Source: Berghia stephanieae (taxonomy: Eukaryota > Mollusca > Gastropoda > Nudibranchia > Aeolidiidae). From it: a stretch of DNA of 64,000 bases. Position 1 is the first letter of the stretch. Each line of letters begins with the position of its first letter. The stretch covers positions 25,677,983-25,741,982 of the forward strand of contig CM067445.1 in the NCBI GenBank assembly GCA_034508935.3, given 5' to 3'. Below, piece after piece: positions 13,301-23,853 of the stretch. The translations under genes and the position numbers were made by a program. The notes beneath the pieces are model-generated. The model saw only the letters and a program-made list of their open reading frames with translations. It was not told the DNA's origin and ran no database searches.

Positions 13301-16300
13301 GTTTTAGAATTTTTTTTCTTCTTCTAATCATGGCACCACCATATGCCGTCAATATGCCACGCCGCTGCCCCCCCCCCCCCCCCCCAATCAGTCACAAAGA
13401 GTACGACGGTGAAAAAGAGTGAGATTGGGGCAAAATGAATAAGTGAGACCACATAAAAAAGCCCTTACAATCATGTAAGTGCCTTTGGCAGTGAAATAAT
13501 ACGAATCTCTTTTTGAAAACAATTGAACCACACATAGACAAATCTGTCAATGGGCATGCATTAGCAAGGAGCAGGGCTGACGTTTTTTCAGAATCAAAAC
13601 TACATTCTTTCCAGGGCTGTCCAAAGCTGCCTTGCCTTAATGTTACCACAAGTCACTCCTCTGACAGAATAGACAAGTGCCAGTTGCATCAAGTCTTCAT
13701 CAATAATGTTAGGGATGTATAGCCATAAACCCTAAACAGGTAGGACTTAAGTTGTCTGAACAAATGTTAAATGTTGATATTCACCAAGAGATGCCCGCAC
13801 ATTGATATTATGAAATCTATAACACTGTCTTGGCCTGATTAATTTAGGGAACACACTGTCCATTTGAAAAAATTCTTAGATGCCAAATCCATTTCATACA
13901 CTAACCTCTTGTAGCTTCCAGCGTTAACTGTACGTTAAAAAGACCTCTGACAATAAGTACTGGCTACATGGATGGAGCATGGCATGTGCCAGAGTTCTCT
14001 AAGCGGGAGGTGAAGCAGACATTTTCCAAAGAGCTGAACTAGCAGCTTTTAGAAATACAACCTAGAGAAGTTCTCTCTTTGTGGTCACCACAAGATCCTA
14101 AAGCGTAAGAGATTTAGTCATAGAATTTCATACATAAAATTTGGCGCTTCAAGCCTTTTTTTGGTAGCAACACTGGGCAATCAACAGTATTAGTTGAAAA
14201 TACACACACACACACACATATATATATATTTATATATATTATATATTATTATATATACATAATTACATCATACAAAGCCCTCCAAGCACATCTATTTACT
14301 CTATATACATAACACAGCATTTCAGCAAACTTCTAAAGCTTGGTGAACATGGCTGTGGTTGAAAATTGTACATCTAATGATACCGGACCAACACAGAAAA
14401 GATGTACAATCTTTCAAAAAGTGTCACAAGCGTGCATTGTCCTAAAAATAAAAATGTATGAATACATATTTTTCAAGTAAGGTTGGCAAGTTGTCCTTAC
14501 CTCTAAAAGTGACTGAGGTCTAAATCAAATCAAATATTAAAACTCTATGCGCAACTCATTTAACAAATGCTTACTTAAATGATTTCCCTTTTTATAAATC
14601 AAAGTGTTGCAGTCATTAGCAGCATTGCATGAGAATACATAAAAAATGCGATTGATTTTATTTTATTTTATATTTGAATGTTGCTCATTACTCATATCAA
14701 TGTGAAAATCAATCAATAACATTATCCCACATAATTATCAAAAATAGATAAAGAATTTTCAAACCATTAGACAGCACAAAGACATAGCAGAATTTAGGTC
14801 TAAAAGGAAGACCAAAGACAAAGATATTATCAACATTAAAAAGAGACCTAAAGCAAATGTACCAAACAATTAAATAAATTAAAATCTCATAGACTCAAAA
14901 ATCTTGAGACATTTTAAGAAAATGTGTCCAACAGAAAATCCAGGTATCTAGATATTCAGCAGAAGGACGTGGCAAGTCATGTAACCTTAAGATAATGTCT
15001 TGTATTACAATTCTCCATTAACAATTTCAATGTGATTTGAACATCACCTTTCTTGTGCTGCTGAAGAACAATACTGTCAATGTTATATAATAATCATTAA
15101 CAAATTGTTAATGTTGGTAAACTTTATTTCCAAAAATGACACGCTATTTGCCTTTCTTTAGCAATGTACGAAAGTGAGTCAAAAAGTAATGGAACTCTGC
15201 TTATTACTTTAAAACAAAGTGAATCAATACCATGTCTCATACCTCAGATAAAACCTTGGCATTAGCCGAGTAGAATGTGACTTCTCAACAGAGTCCCTGG
15301 TTTTCTCGATCGTCACAGTCCACCTTTTCATAAGGCCATCCCTGTAAGTAATCCTGTAACTGAGCTTTGAACCAATTTTTCATAACTGTCTTGGCTTCTT
15401 CATCATCTTCAAGGCAATGTCCCCTCATTGCCTCCTTTAGTGGACCGAAAATATGAAGGTGTCAAGTCTGGTGAATAAGGAGGGTGAGACCGCATTGTCC
15501 ATCAGCTGATACGATTACCTCCCTTTTCCTGGTGCCTGTGCCAGTACTCGTTCTATCTTCAGATCCGATCTAACTCAACGAATTCTTGCTTTCAGTTGCT
15601 TTAGAGACTATATGTACCATTCAGAGTTGACCGTGGCTTCCTGTGATAGGAAATCAATGAGAATTACACCTCTATGTTCCAAAACACTATTGCCATAAGT
15701 TTCCCATCTGATTTCTCAGTTTCGAAGTTTTTGGTCTTTTGGGAAGTCACATGATGAACCCAGGTTTCATATTCAGTGATTATTCTACTGAGAAAGCTTT
15801 CGACTCTCCCACTTAGCCTGAGAATCTCGGAACAGCAATTCACCCTTACACACTCTTACTCAACTGCCTGGATACCCAACGAGGGCACACCTTTGAGAAT
15901 CCCAAGGATTTGATGAGTTGACGGACACTTCCATGACATATTTCAAGGTCTCCAGCTATCTCATCAACAAATGCTCTTCTATCAGATCTGATCAATGCTT
16001 CTGTCTATATCTGATTTATTAAGTTGGCACTTCTTGGACGACAACCATCACGAGGTTTGTCACATAATGACATAGTTAAGGAATGTCAGTGTGTCAGATT
16101 TGATATTCGATTGCATCTCATTGTCTTCTAAATTATGAGATACATGTTCAACCCACCTAAAAACACTGCCTCTACCTAATGCCTGAGTTTTATAAATTTT
16201 CACAAGGCGTTTGAAAATATAACTAGAGGTTTCTTCTTCGAAAATAAGAATTCAATGACAGCTCTTTGTCATTGACAGACATCAATGGGGGTAGCCATTT

Positions 16301-16770
16301 AGAACTGTCTTAACTTAGTCAAAATATGATGGAATTAAAACTTTCAACTTTTGGTTTAAAGAGTACCTTATATGTAAGTTCAATTGAGCCAAATATGACG
16401 TCACATGAAAAAGAATTGAACTCAGTAGGAGATTTATCCCATTTCTCTTTTGACTCAGCCTCGAACAAATTCTTTTAGGTAAATTATTTGCGGGGACTGC
16501 TTGCTTTTATTTAATTTAATCGATTTCATTTCTTTTTTTACTTAAATAAAACACACTAAAACATGAGTATTTTCACACCTTGAAATCTTTTACAACTGCA
16601 GACACTTGCTCGGGATTAGTAAGATCCACTTGTCGAAGATTATTCTTTGCTCTTGAAAATGCCAACCCCAATGTTTGCCATTTCACATCCTGAGAAAAGG
16701 TCGTAACAAAATGTCTTCCCAACAAACCAGAGCCACCAGTTATTAAAATGCGCTTAGACATATTTTGTTT
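7394..16770 (-). CDS. MAT2B: MAT2B: methionine adenosyltransferase II, regulatory beta subunit
   Basis: Five coding exons on the minus strand, joined by GT-AG introns with matching phases: 16770-16579, 11865-11751, 11028-10876, 8612-8419 and 7645-7394 (stop at 7394). From the ATG at 16761 they encode 298 residues; the human isoforms are 323-334. The fold is an extended SDR/RmlD type: the nucleotide-binding glycine motif [12 protein letters not shown] is at residues 5-16, [11 protein letters not shown] follows, then [11 protein letters not shown] and the YGVSK catalytic-type Yxxx[12 protein letters not shown], and a C-terminal block with [18 protein letters not shown] and RTPFKVGIK. The protein binds the catalytic MAT alpha-2 subunit and NADP and tunes S-adenosylmethionine synthesis in cytosol and nucleus. 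The long first intron (11866-16578) holds an hAT-like and a mariner element. An in-frame upstream exon at 17028-17036 is possible (separate entry). Confidence 0.9.
8730..8865 (-). repeat. tRNA-headed SINE fragment, related to family C
   Basis: Minus strand TTGGCCCAGTTGG (A box) and CCTGGTTTGAATC (B box). It shares ttgcaaagtatttt with the 6200-6480 copy. It lies in a MAT2B intron. Confidence 0.45.
9385..9515 (-). repeat. SINE copy (family A)
   Basis: Contains the reversed family core: AAGTACTCATTTTACACCTG and AGTAAAGAGATTTTTCAAAG. It lies in a MAT2B intron. Confidence 0.55.
10545..10615 (-). repeat. SINE tail fragment (TATATAGCGCAATATCCACT type)
   Basis: TTTATATAGCGCAATATCC is the 3' tail also seen at 24600 and 59150. 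Only the tail is present. A related tail is at 7935-7985. Confidence 0.5.
12051..13367. mobile_element. hAT-like non-autonomous element in a poly-C tract
   Basis: CAGTGGCGTGG at the left and the inverted CAGCGGCGTGG at the right, each bordered by at least 13 C. An 8 bp target duplication of C8 would explain the C runs on both sides. 1317 bp, no transposase seen, with an internal poly-C run near 12577. It lies in the first intron of MAT2B. Confidence 0.5.
13368..15165. other. MAT2B intron 1, middle part
   Basis: No coding exon seen. It contains poly-C beside the hAT-like element, a CA/TA dinucleotide tract (14199-14262) and otherwise AT-rich unique-looking sequence. Confidence 0.5.
15166..16340 (-). 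mobile_element. Degraded mariner-family DNA transposon
   Basis: Minus-strand pieces in several frames match a mariner transposase in order: [58 protein letters not shown], then a late block resembling [11 protein letters not shown] and [13 protein letters not shown]. Frameshifts and stops are frequent, so it is dead. The end at 15175 (GTGAGTCAAAAAGTAATGG) resembles a mariner terminus; the other end is unclear. It lies in the first intron of MAT2B. Confidence 0.7.
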
Positions 16771-17027
16771 CTGTAAAGACAAAATAACGCAAATTGTTTA
16801 TAATGTCATAATGCATGTTAACGAAGCAGAGAATTAAAGACATCTATTACATCAATCGCCCATCAAATACTGAAACATGTCATATTTTCTAACATTATGA
16901 ATCATATAGAGGCCAATAAAATTTTAACAGAGTCACGTCGTTATAGGGGTAAAAAGGACTTATAAAACACAACTGACAGCAACAATCAATGATCTAGTAA
17001 AAAACATAAATTTTAAAAATCACAAAC

Positions 17028-17036
17028 CGGTGCCAT
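17028..17036 (-). CDS. Possible alternative first coding exon of MAT2B (Met-Ala-Pro)
   Basis: On the minus strand ATGGCACCG is followed at once by GTTTGTGA, a fair splice donor. The next MAT2B exon starts after a good acceptor (tttacag at 16777-16771) and is open upstream of its own ATG. Splicing would add Met-Ala-Pro-Lys-Gln-Asn before MSKRIL in frame. Against it, a LINE fragment begins within a few bases (about 17041), so the 5' UTR would be LINE-derived. If this exon is not used, translation starts at 16761. Confidence 0.35.
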
Positions 17037-17040
17037 TTTG

Positions 17041-17320
17041 TTAAACTTCAGCAAAGCCATTTGACAAAGTCCACCATCATGCATTGGCACAGAAATTATG
17101 GAGACATGGAGTATGAAATAAAATATAACAATGGATTATGTCCTTCTTCATTAGTCGAATACAGGTAGTTGACGTGGATGGTGCGTCATCAGAGTCAGCA
17201 CAAGTGATGGTTGGTGTTCCTCAGGGTACAGTTCTCGGCACCTCCAATTCTTAATCTACATTAATATAAATCAATGATATGGCAGAAAGACTTACATCAG
17301 GATCCCAACTGAGAAATTAT
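17041..17320 (+). mobile_element. LINE reverse transcriptase fragment
   Basis: Frameshifted pieces FDKVHHHALAQKLWRHGV, VPQGTVLGT and INDM match the reverse transcriptase of CR1/jockey-type LINEs (DFSKAFDKVxH, GVPQGSVLGP, INDL). No open frame remains. It begins right beside the possible MAT2B first exon. Confidence 0.65.
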
Positions 17321-17514
17321 TGTCGATAATATCTATAACTGGTTGATTGATTGAACTTTCAAGACAATGACAATGATAATAATATCTAATGTCAAACTAC
17401 CAAAAATGTATCAAATTGAATACTATTTGAATCTGTCTAAATGGTATGAGGCATTATCATCTCTGTTGATGGTATAAGGGCACTGTGTGTGCGCGCACAT
17501 GAGAGAAAGAGAGA

Positions 17515-17579
<65 letters not shown>

Positions 17580-18173
17580 GATGAGGAATGTCTGTTTTAT
17601 TTGTATGTTGTATCTCGTACGCATATCTTATCATTAATAATAATAATAATAATAATAATGCTGAAAACTTATATAGTATATAGCGCTATAACTCCGAGAC
17701 ACCGGACTCTAAGCGCTTAATGTACTTTTATAGATAGAATGCGCTTGGCCAAGGAGTTCACAACATTGCCATCCGGAAGTATAACGGACCAACACACAAA
17801 CTCTGTGTAACCATGAACTTTTATAGTCTTGTTAATACAGTTTAGTGAGAACAACCCACAAACGCGGATGGCAAAAACAATAACAAAGGCCTGAGTGACG
17901 TCATCTGCATACTATCTATAGTAAGTGTAACAAATGACAAATTGCCATATTTCTGGACAATAAAGACTAGAGTATTATTGTTATTTTTATCCTCTAGTAG
18001 TTAGTAGTATAGTAGTGTAGTAGTTCTAAGTCCTAGTATTAGTATCTATCTAGATAGGAGTAAATATCTAGTAGATCTATAACTAGATGAATTCCACTTG
18101 TGTTGAACAAAAACTAATAACTAACCTGTCGATGGACTCATTAACCGTTGAGAAAACTGAATAGCAGGCAGGT
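17321..18173. other. Intergenic, repeats only
   Basis: Between the LINE fragment and the inverted-repeat element: (GA)n, (TAA)n, and a repeat tail with TATAGCGCTATAACTCCGAG near 17683. I see no gene. Confidence 0.5.
17496..17578 (+). repeat. (GA)n microsatellite
   Basis: About 80 bp of GA repeats with AAA/GGG interruptions; a (TAA)n tract follows at 17638-17658 beside a tail-like TATAGCGC. Confidence 0.85.
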
Positions 18174-18947
18174 GTTTTTATGCACCTCCGTTGACGGTGT
18201 ATCTTAACGGATCGTTTTTATACACCTCCGTCACGTATGCGCATCCCACCCAATTTCATCAGCGAAATTGGGTTTCTGTATTTGGACACGGCGACAGCTA
18301 TATTGTGACATCTGTAGGATGTTTTTGTTAATAAATTTATATAAAAATAATAATTTAAAAAATCAAAATATAAAACCAGAAAATAGAAGTTGCATTGAAG
18401 GAAAAATAATGTTTAAGAAAGACATTAAATCTGATGAACAGTCAGGTGGCTCCGTAGCCCAGTGGACAAACTGTCAGACTCTAACCTTGAAAGTACTGGG
18501 TTCGATTCCCATTGTAGATATTTTTTTTTTAAGTTTACTTTATTGAGAAAGACATCATTTTTGTTTGTTTGTTTTTTCTTTCTTTTTTTTTTTTTTTGTT
18601 TTTTTTTTTGTTTGTTTTTTTTTTTTCAAAAACTTTTTATCATGTTTTTTAAAAACTTCGATTTTAATTTTCTAAAATTATTTATTTATTTGAGATCAGT
18701 ATTTGTGTGCCATGTTTCTTTTTACTTTTGATTTTTTAAATTATTGTTATTATTCTTTCATTTATTATCATTGTATAAACGTACATCGGTAATCACTAAG
18801 CAGTGTGCTAAACTACAATCTAAAACTATTTAAACCTCATGGACGTATGCAGCAACATTATCATTAATTTACCATCACCGCCAACGGAGGTGCATAAAAA
18901 CGGTGCGTTTTTGTACACCTTCAATGGAGGTGCATAAAAACGCCACC
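18174..18947. mobile_element. Inverted-repeat (MITE-like) element with doubled end motifs
   Basis: A 26 bp inverted repeat (18174-18199 and 18876-18901, one mismatch) contains GTTTTTATGCACCTCCGT. A further copy of the motif lies inside the left end (about 18211) and one outside the right end (about 18925). A 9 bp hairpin CCCAATTTC/GAAATTGGG is at 18249-18271. The middle is T-rich and carries a tRNA-like block. No protein. Confidence 0.5.
18447..18520 (+). other. tRNA-like sequence inside the 18.2-18.9 kb element
   Basis: TAGCCCAGTGG (A box) and GGGTTCGATTCCC (B box) are correctly spaced, but acceptor-stem pairing is poor. Probably a tRNA pseudogene or SINE head. Confidence 0.4.
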
Positions 18948-18993
18948 AAAACCTAGCTAGCAGGATACCAACATCCTGAAAATAAAATTCCTG

Positions 18994-19236
18994 GCATGTC
19001 CTCAGTCAGTTGAGTCTGAGTGAAGTTTGTTTTCTTTTTCTTTTAATAAATTTTAATTGATTTATTTTCAAATCTTTTGTAGAGCTCTTAATTATTATGG
19101 GTATGAGTTCATCGTAGAGGGCCGGTGGCCCGTTATGGTCTTTGGATCGGTCTCCGCCCCAACTTGTGGAGGTCGAAAGGCTGGCTTCAACTTCATCAAT
19201 TGGAAATCGGTGCTTATTTTTTAGATCCTGCAGAAA
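18994..19236 (-). CDS. Coding-like stretch, possible terminal exon of an unrecognised gene
   Basis: On the minus strand a good acceptor (ttttctgcag, ending at 19237) precedes an open frame of about 70 codons that starts DLKNKHRFPIDEVEASLSTS, continues through WGGDRSKDHNGPPALYDELI and a basic tail (KFIKRKRKQ), and ends at a TGA near 18994. Codon choice and residue mix look like real protein, unlike most frames nearby, but there is no start codon and no partner exon. It could be the last exon of a minus-strand gene overlapping the 19753 gene, or a remnant of a retrocopy or transposon. I do not recognise the family. Confidence 0.3.
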
Positions 19237-19752
19237 ACTGTCAATTTGGCTTTTAAAGCTATCGTTTTGTGTTTTTTTTTATTAATGTTACTTAACTTTG
19301 CTCTAGTATTGTAATAGTTACATCACAAACCTGCAACCTGAATGCTGTAACTGTAAGAGTTTTCGAAGAATTTACCAGGTGAGTAATGTGCAGTAACAAA
19401 ATGATGTGCTATTCGGCTGATCGTGGCGTTGTGTCGTGTTGTCCCATCTTCACACAACACACAATAAACACAGTTGTCGACATAGACGTCTACATCCAAT
19501 AATTCTGACCAATGACAATTCGTTAAATAATGATAAAGGTTTTCCTCGCCTCGTTTCTGTCTGGACGGAAGCTGTCAGCGATTCTCCTTTCTTGTCGTGA
19601 CCGTCACGAAAAGAAAAAAAAAATAACAGTGATGAGTGAGAGGAATAGCAATAGCATCGTGTTCAATGAATGACATTCCTCATCTACACAGAAAGAAACG
19701 TTGTCACTGAAGGGCAATTCTCCTCCAAGAGTTCCTTTGGGCATATGAATCT

Positions 19753-21039
19753 GTGATAAAATTTAAATATTGTAACTGTGACTCAAAGAAAATGTCTTTT
19801 GGTGATACAGGTGACGTAAATGTTTGTTTATCACGAGTTGGTGGCTTCAATTTCAATGAGCATCATGCCTCGCATTCTCAGTCACAGGGTCCAACACCTT
19901 TATTGACATTCGCTGACATGGTCCTAGCCCTTGATAACCGAATTGTAAATGATGACAAGAAAGATTCATCAAACCGAGAAAATTTGCAAGACGATCATAA
20001 TTATGCTTCGAATAAGTCGCATAAGATGACTACACGATCGCAGTCACATGCAATGCGAGTCAATAAAAAACAATCAGAAAGTCCTGATAGTTGTGTTGTA
20101 GATTCGAGAAATGATAAAAATATCCAATGTTTATCTCATTCTGGTCCAGGAGCATTAGCGAGCTATGATTCTCAGACATCGCCATCCACCAGAGAAGGAA
20201 TTTATCCAACCTGTTCAATTCATAAACGCTCAGATGATTCATTTGGTTTTTCTAATTCTTTTGATGAAAAAACAAAGCAACACGATATTGAAATTAATGT
20301 GAAAAGATCATCCTCAGTAGAGAACATAACTGCTGAATCCATTACGAGTGATTGTTGTAGTGAGTGGCCGCCAACAGTAAGAAAGAATTCACCTCGTAAG
20401 TCTTGCTCTTTTGAGGAAGTAAATAAAAATTCTACAAGTTATCGAAAGTCGGAAGACAGGAAAGGTGGATCATCAGGTCAGCTTCACAGACTTGTCAATG
20501 ATACTTTAGAGTTCCCCTGCTGGCCTAGAAAGGCTGATCATACTTATGCAACAGCGACATGGGATGGCACTGCTGCCAGTCATGGTATTTTCGAACAAGA
20601 GATGAATGAAATAGATTCAAGAACAGATGATTCTAAAATGGAAGTTACTGAGACTTTTGCATTGCCATTTAAAAAGAGGAGTGCCATTGCTTATTTTGAA
20701 TTAGATGAGCAACAGAAAAACACCCATTCTTATCAACAGAAAGATGATCATACATATGTTAAACAAAATAATGTTAATAGTTCTAGCAACAATTTTTCAA
20801 GTTATTCTTGCTCAACATTTCCTCGACAAAAGTCTCGTGACGATCATACTTATTTTAGTAGTGGGTTAAATAAACAAGGAACCAATTCGGCTGGAAAAGA
20901 GTGGAACAGTGTTCATACTGTATCAAATTTATCACATTCACAAAGTAAAGACAGGTCTGAGTTTGCTGGTAATAGAAATGTGGTCCCTGAAATTATTTCA
21001 GCAAAAAAGGATCATAACTACTTTACCTCATCAAGATGA
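19753..21039 (+). CDS. Unrecognised intronless protein with five DHxY (HCF-1-binding) motifs
   Basis: A 428-codon frame with no intron; the likelier start is the second ATG at 19792 (context gaaaATGtct), giving 415 residues. I recognise no folded domain. The protein is Ser/Asn/Asp/Lys-rich and looks disordered, with one hydrophobic patch near residues 48-60 (LLTFADMVLAL). It contains DHNY at about residue 81, DHTY at 262, 332 and 364, and DHNY at 420, nearly the C-terminus. D/E-H-x-Y is the established tetrapeptide by which VP16, CREB3, CREBZF, PGC-1 and others dock on the Kelch domain of HCF-1; five copies in one protein is far above chance. I infer a nuclear cofactor or regulator. Upstream, a CCAAT box lies near 19507. 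It could be a fast-evolving lineage-specific gene or a retrocopy, but the frame is intact and its composition differs from the flanks. Confidence 0.6.
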   Translation: MIKFKYCNCDSKKMSFGDTGDVNVCLSRVGGFNFNEHHASHSQSQGPTPLLTFADMVLALDNRIVNDDKKDSSNRENLQDDHNYASNKSHKMTTRSQSHAMRVNKKQSESPDSCVVDSRNDKNIQCLSHSGPGALASYDSQTSPSTREGIYPTCSIHKRSDDSFGFSNSFDEKTKQHDIEINVKRSSSVENITAESITSDCCSEWPPTVRKNSPRKSCSFEEVNKNSTSYRKSEDRKGGSSGQLHRLVNDTLEFPCWPRKADHTYATATWDGTAASHGIFEQEMNEIDSRTDDSKMEVTETFALPFKKRSAIAYFELDEQQKNTHSYQQKDDHTYVKQNNVNSSSNNFSSYSCSTFPRQKSRDDHTYFSSGLNKQGTNSAGKEWNSVHTVSNLSHSQSKDRSEFAGNRNVVPEIISAKKDHNYFTSSR

Positions 21040-21224
21040 GTACCAGTCGCTTATACGGATTAATAAATTATGTAAGTAATAATTAAACAATTCAGTTGTA
21101 ATTTTCCAAAATAAAGCCACAACTAATAAGCAATTTAAGCAAGAAATCGTGTAACGCCATTTTCAGGAGTAGCAATGGCCTTGAGAGCAGCGTTGATTGT
21201 AGAGTTTTTAAATCCTAAATGGAT

Positions 21225-21790
21225 ACTTACATAGAGATACTTAGAGATGATTTCCAGCACAGGTTCTCAATGATCCTCTTCGCTGGTGTCATCTTTGTTT
21301 CTTCCAGTTGCAGATTACCGTGAAGACAGAATGTGATGCTAGCATCATAGACGATTTCTTGGTTTTTCCAATAGCTATCCAGTTTGTTCTTGAATGAGTT
21401 AAGTGAATTAGCACTGACAACTTTCTCTGGTAGACTGTTCCACACTTGAACCACTCTAACACCGAAACTATGCTTGCGCACATCTAGTCTGGCCCTTTGT
21501 GTGAAAAGTTTCTTAGAGTTGCCCCTTGTTCCTGTCCTCAGGGAGTGCCGGGGCCAGAGTTTAAGTAGATTACCAGCTTTTTGGTCATATTTTCCATTTA
21601 ACATTTTGTACACTTCAATCATGTCTCCTCATATTCTTCTATAACTTTGTGTTGGTAGTTTCAGTTTTCTTAATCTTCGTATGTCATCTCTTTCATACTC
21701 GGGAGCTGCTTGGTAGCTCTTCTTTGGACGCATTCTATGAGCTCCATGTGTTTACTTTTGAATGGTGCCCAGACAGAGCCAATGGCAATG
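21225..21790 (-). mobile_element. LINE ORF2 C-terminal fragment (CR1/jockey type)
   Basis: On the minus strand: MELIECVQRRATKQLP, DRLRKLKLPTQSYRRI, GDMIEVYKMLNGKYD, LRTGTRGNSKKLF, VWNSLPEKVVSANSLNSFKN. This is the conserved tail after the reverse transcriptase in many animal non-LTR elements. One stop interrupts it near 21630. A 5'-truncated dead copy. Confidence 0.8.
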
Positions 21791-22289
21791 CACATTCAGT
21801 GCAGGATGGACAAGTCAACATTCCTAGAACGTTGATAAGAATATCAAATATAATGAAAGCTTTGTGATTTTCAGGAAGAATATTAGTGAAACCAGTAATG
21901 AATTACAAATCTTCAAGGGAGGGGGGGTTCTGAAAAGGGTTGATTTTTAAGGTGGTTAAGGCATGCTAGCTTTACAACATTAGATTTGAAGAAGTTAGTG
22001 AAAGTGGTTTTCAGACTGTATGCCAGGAATTACATTGTACTCTCTGTCTTCAGATTGTCTAATGACGTCAAATGGAGTATCATCTTCAGGCTCTTGTTAG
22101 GTAAAGCTAAGCACGTTATATAATGCTGCTTTAAAATTAAGCGTCTACTGCAAAAAGTATTGAACAAAAATGAATATATAGCAGATTCGAATAAGAACAA
22201 AATACAAAACGTGGAACATTTAGCATTCAAAATCCTTTTTCAGCCAATAACAAAAACATGAAAGCATCACTTAAAGTCTAGACACAGCA

Positions 22290-22700
22290 GAAATGTAGTT
22301 GGCACATCTTGTCAGCTTGTGTGATCTTGAATATATATCTTTTATGGCTATGGAGACTACTACTGTTAACAGGTGAATGTTGAACAGTTTCTCTTTCTGT
22401 TGAATTTAAGTTATTGGTGAAAAACTTATACCATTAAAATCAGCATCCTTTGAATATTATAATATCCCAAACTGGGCCTGCTAGCTTGTTTCTGCGCAAA
22501 GAGCCATCCATGTAAACACAGCCTGTTTTTTTCTTCCCCTATACAAGGTTTATGTTTTTTCACACATTGGTCTCTTGTCCTTTGTTTCCAACTGATCAAT
22601 CATTTTGTCCCTCCAGGAAAATGCCACAGCACCCGGCATATATGCAGTGGGCACAATTTTACCTATCGCATGTCTTCACCACATAATTTTTCAAGGCTTT
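22290..22700 (-). mobile_element. Decayed LINE fragment with RNase H-like YxDGS
   Basis: Minus-strand pieces GRHAIGKIVPTAYMPGAVAF, MIDQLETKDKRPMCEKT and GCVYMDGSLRRNKLAGPVW resemble the stretch leading into the RNase H domain of jockey-like LINEs (xxYTDGS). Stops are present. Moderate support only. Confidence 0.35.
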
Positions 22701-23106
22701 TTAAAAATCAATCTTTTTAGAGGAGGGGGGGGTGTCACCACACACAACAACATACGATTTGTGGATAACCGGAATGCGTAGTAGATTGGATTAATTGATG
22801 CATTATTGAAGACACATTTTATTATGCTTTTAATACTACTATTTTTCATTTGGGATATGAGTACATGGCAATGCCAAATCATTTCACCCAAAATTACTCC
22901 TTGATTTTGTTGTGAAAACTATTTCGTTTGTACTATTTCATTTCTATGTTTGTTTTTCACTTCTATCTTGCTTGTACTTCCATGTGTTGCTCACATTGCC
23001 AAGTCCTAGAAATAAATGTCAAGGCCAGGCTATCTGCTGTGGCAAAATCGACATACACTGGTGAAGGAAAGCCAGGCATTCTATATTTTTTACCTTCGTT
23101 TCTTGA

Positions 23107-23440
23107 GCTGAAAGGATGCCTACCACTACTACTACTACAACTACAACCACTACTTCAACATTACCACCACTATTGCTACTACAACTATCACCACATCACC
23201 ATCCCTTAGCACTACAACTACCATCACATCATCATCCATACCACCACTACTTCAACAACTACCATCACTACTACAACTGCCACCACATCATCATCCTTAC
23301 GACCACTACCAAAACAACTACCATCACTAGTACAACTACCACCACTACTGCAACACAACTACCATTACATCATCATTCCTACCACCACTACTGCAACACA
23401 ACTACCATTACATCATCATCCCTTCCACCACTACTACAAC
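23107..23440 (+). repeat. ACT/ACC triplet-rich low-complexity block
   Basis: Irregular repeats of ACTACTACAACTACCACC and CATCATCATCC type. It gives long Thr- or Leu-rich frames that I do not treat as genes. The 200 bp before it (22930-23106) are unexplained. Confidence 0.7.
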
Positions 23441-23621
23441 AAATAACACTGTCATTACAACTTCTCTTTCTCTTGTTCATCTCAACAAATTACCAGTTTG
23501 ATACAACTGATCATCACAGTGATATTGCAATGATTTAGATGTGGTGTCAGTAACCAACTTATAGCAGGTTTATAAAAATTATTTTGTTTTAATTTTGCAA
23601 CTCATTGTTACCAGTGAAGCT

Positions 23622-23853
23622 TATGATCATAATGTAATTCATTCACAACTTTTTTAAAAACATTTTCTTTTTCAGTTTCACTTTTCCCCAAGTCTTTCAT
23701 GAACATATCTGGTTGATCGTTTGGAGGTTCTGGAATCCTGATTCTTTCTCTGGTCCTGTGCACAAAATCGAAAGAAATCTGCTTAGGACAACCTTCATCA
23801 GATTCTGTTTTGTTGTGATTCTTTCCAAACTTGATTATGATATATATAAACAT
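23622..23853 (-). CDS. Coding-like fragment, unrecognised
   Basis: A minus-strand frame includes ESDEGCPKQISFDFVHRTRE, then RIRIPEPPNDQPDMFMKD and a charged tail ending HKLHW before a stop. The composition is protein-like and not explained by a simple repeat. No clear splice acceptor or start is visible. It may be a terminal exon or a decayed copy of a gene. Function unknown. Confidence 0.25.

Noticed and set aside
16290-16350. Right inverted end of the mariner element
   Set aside because: The similar sequence near 16324 (AGTCAAAATATGATGG) is in direct, not inverted, orientation relative to the end at 15175, so I left that border undefined.
22928-23538. Thr- or Leu-rich ORFs resembling a mucin
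   Set aside because: They follow the ACT/ACC triplet block in several frames at once; no signal peptide or supporting exon.
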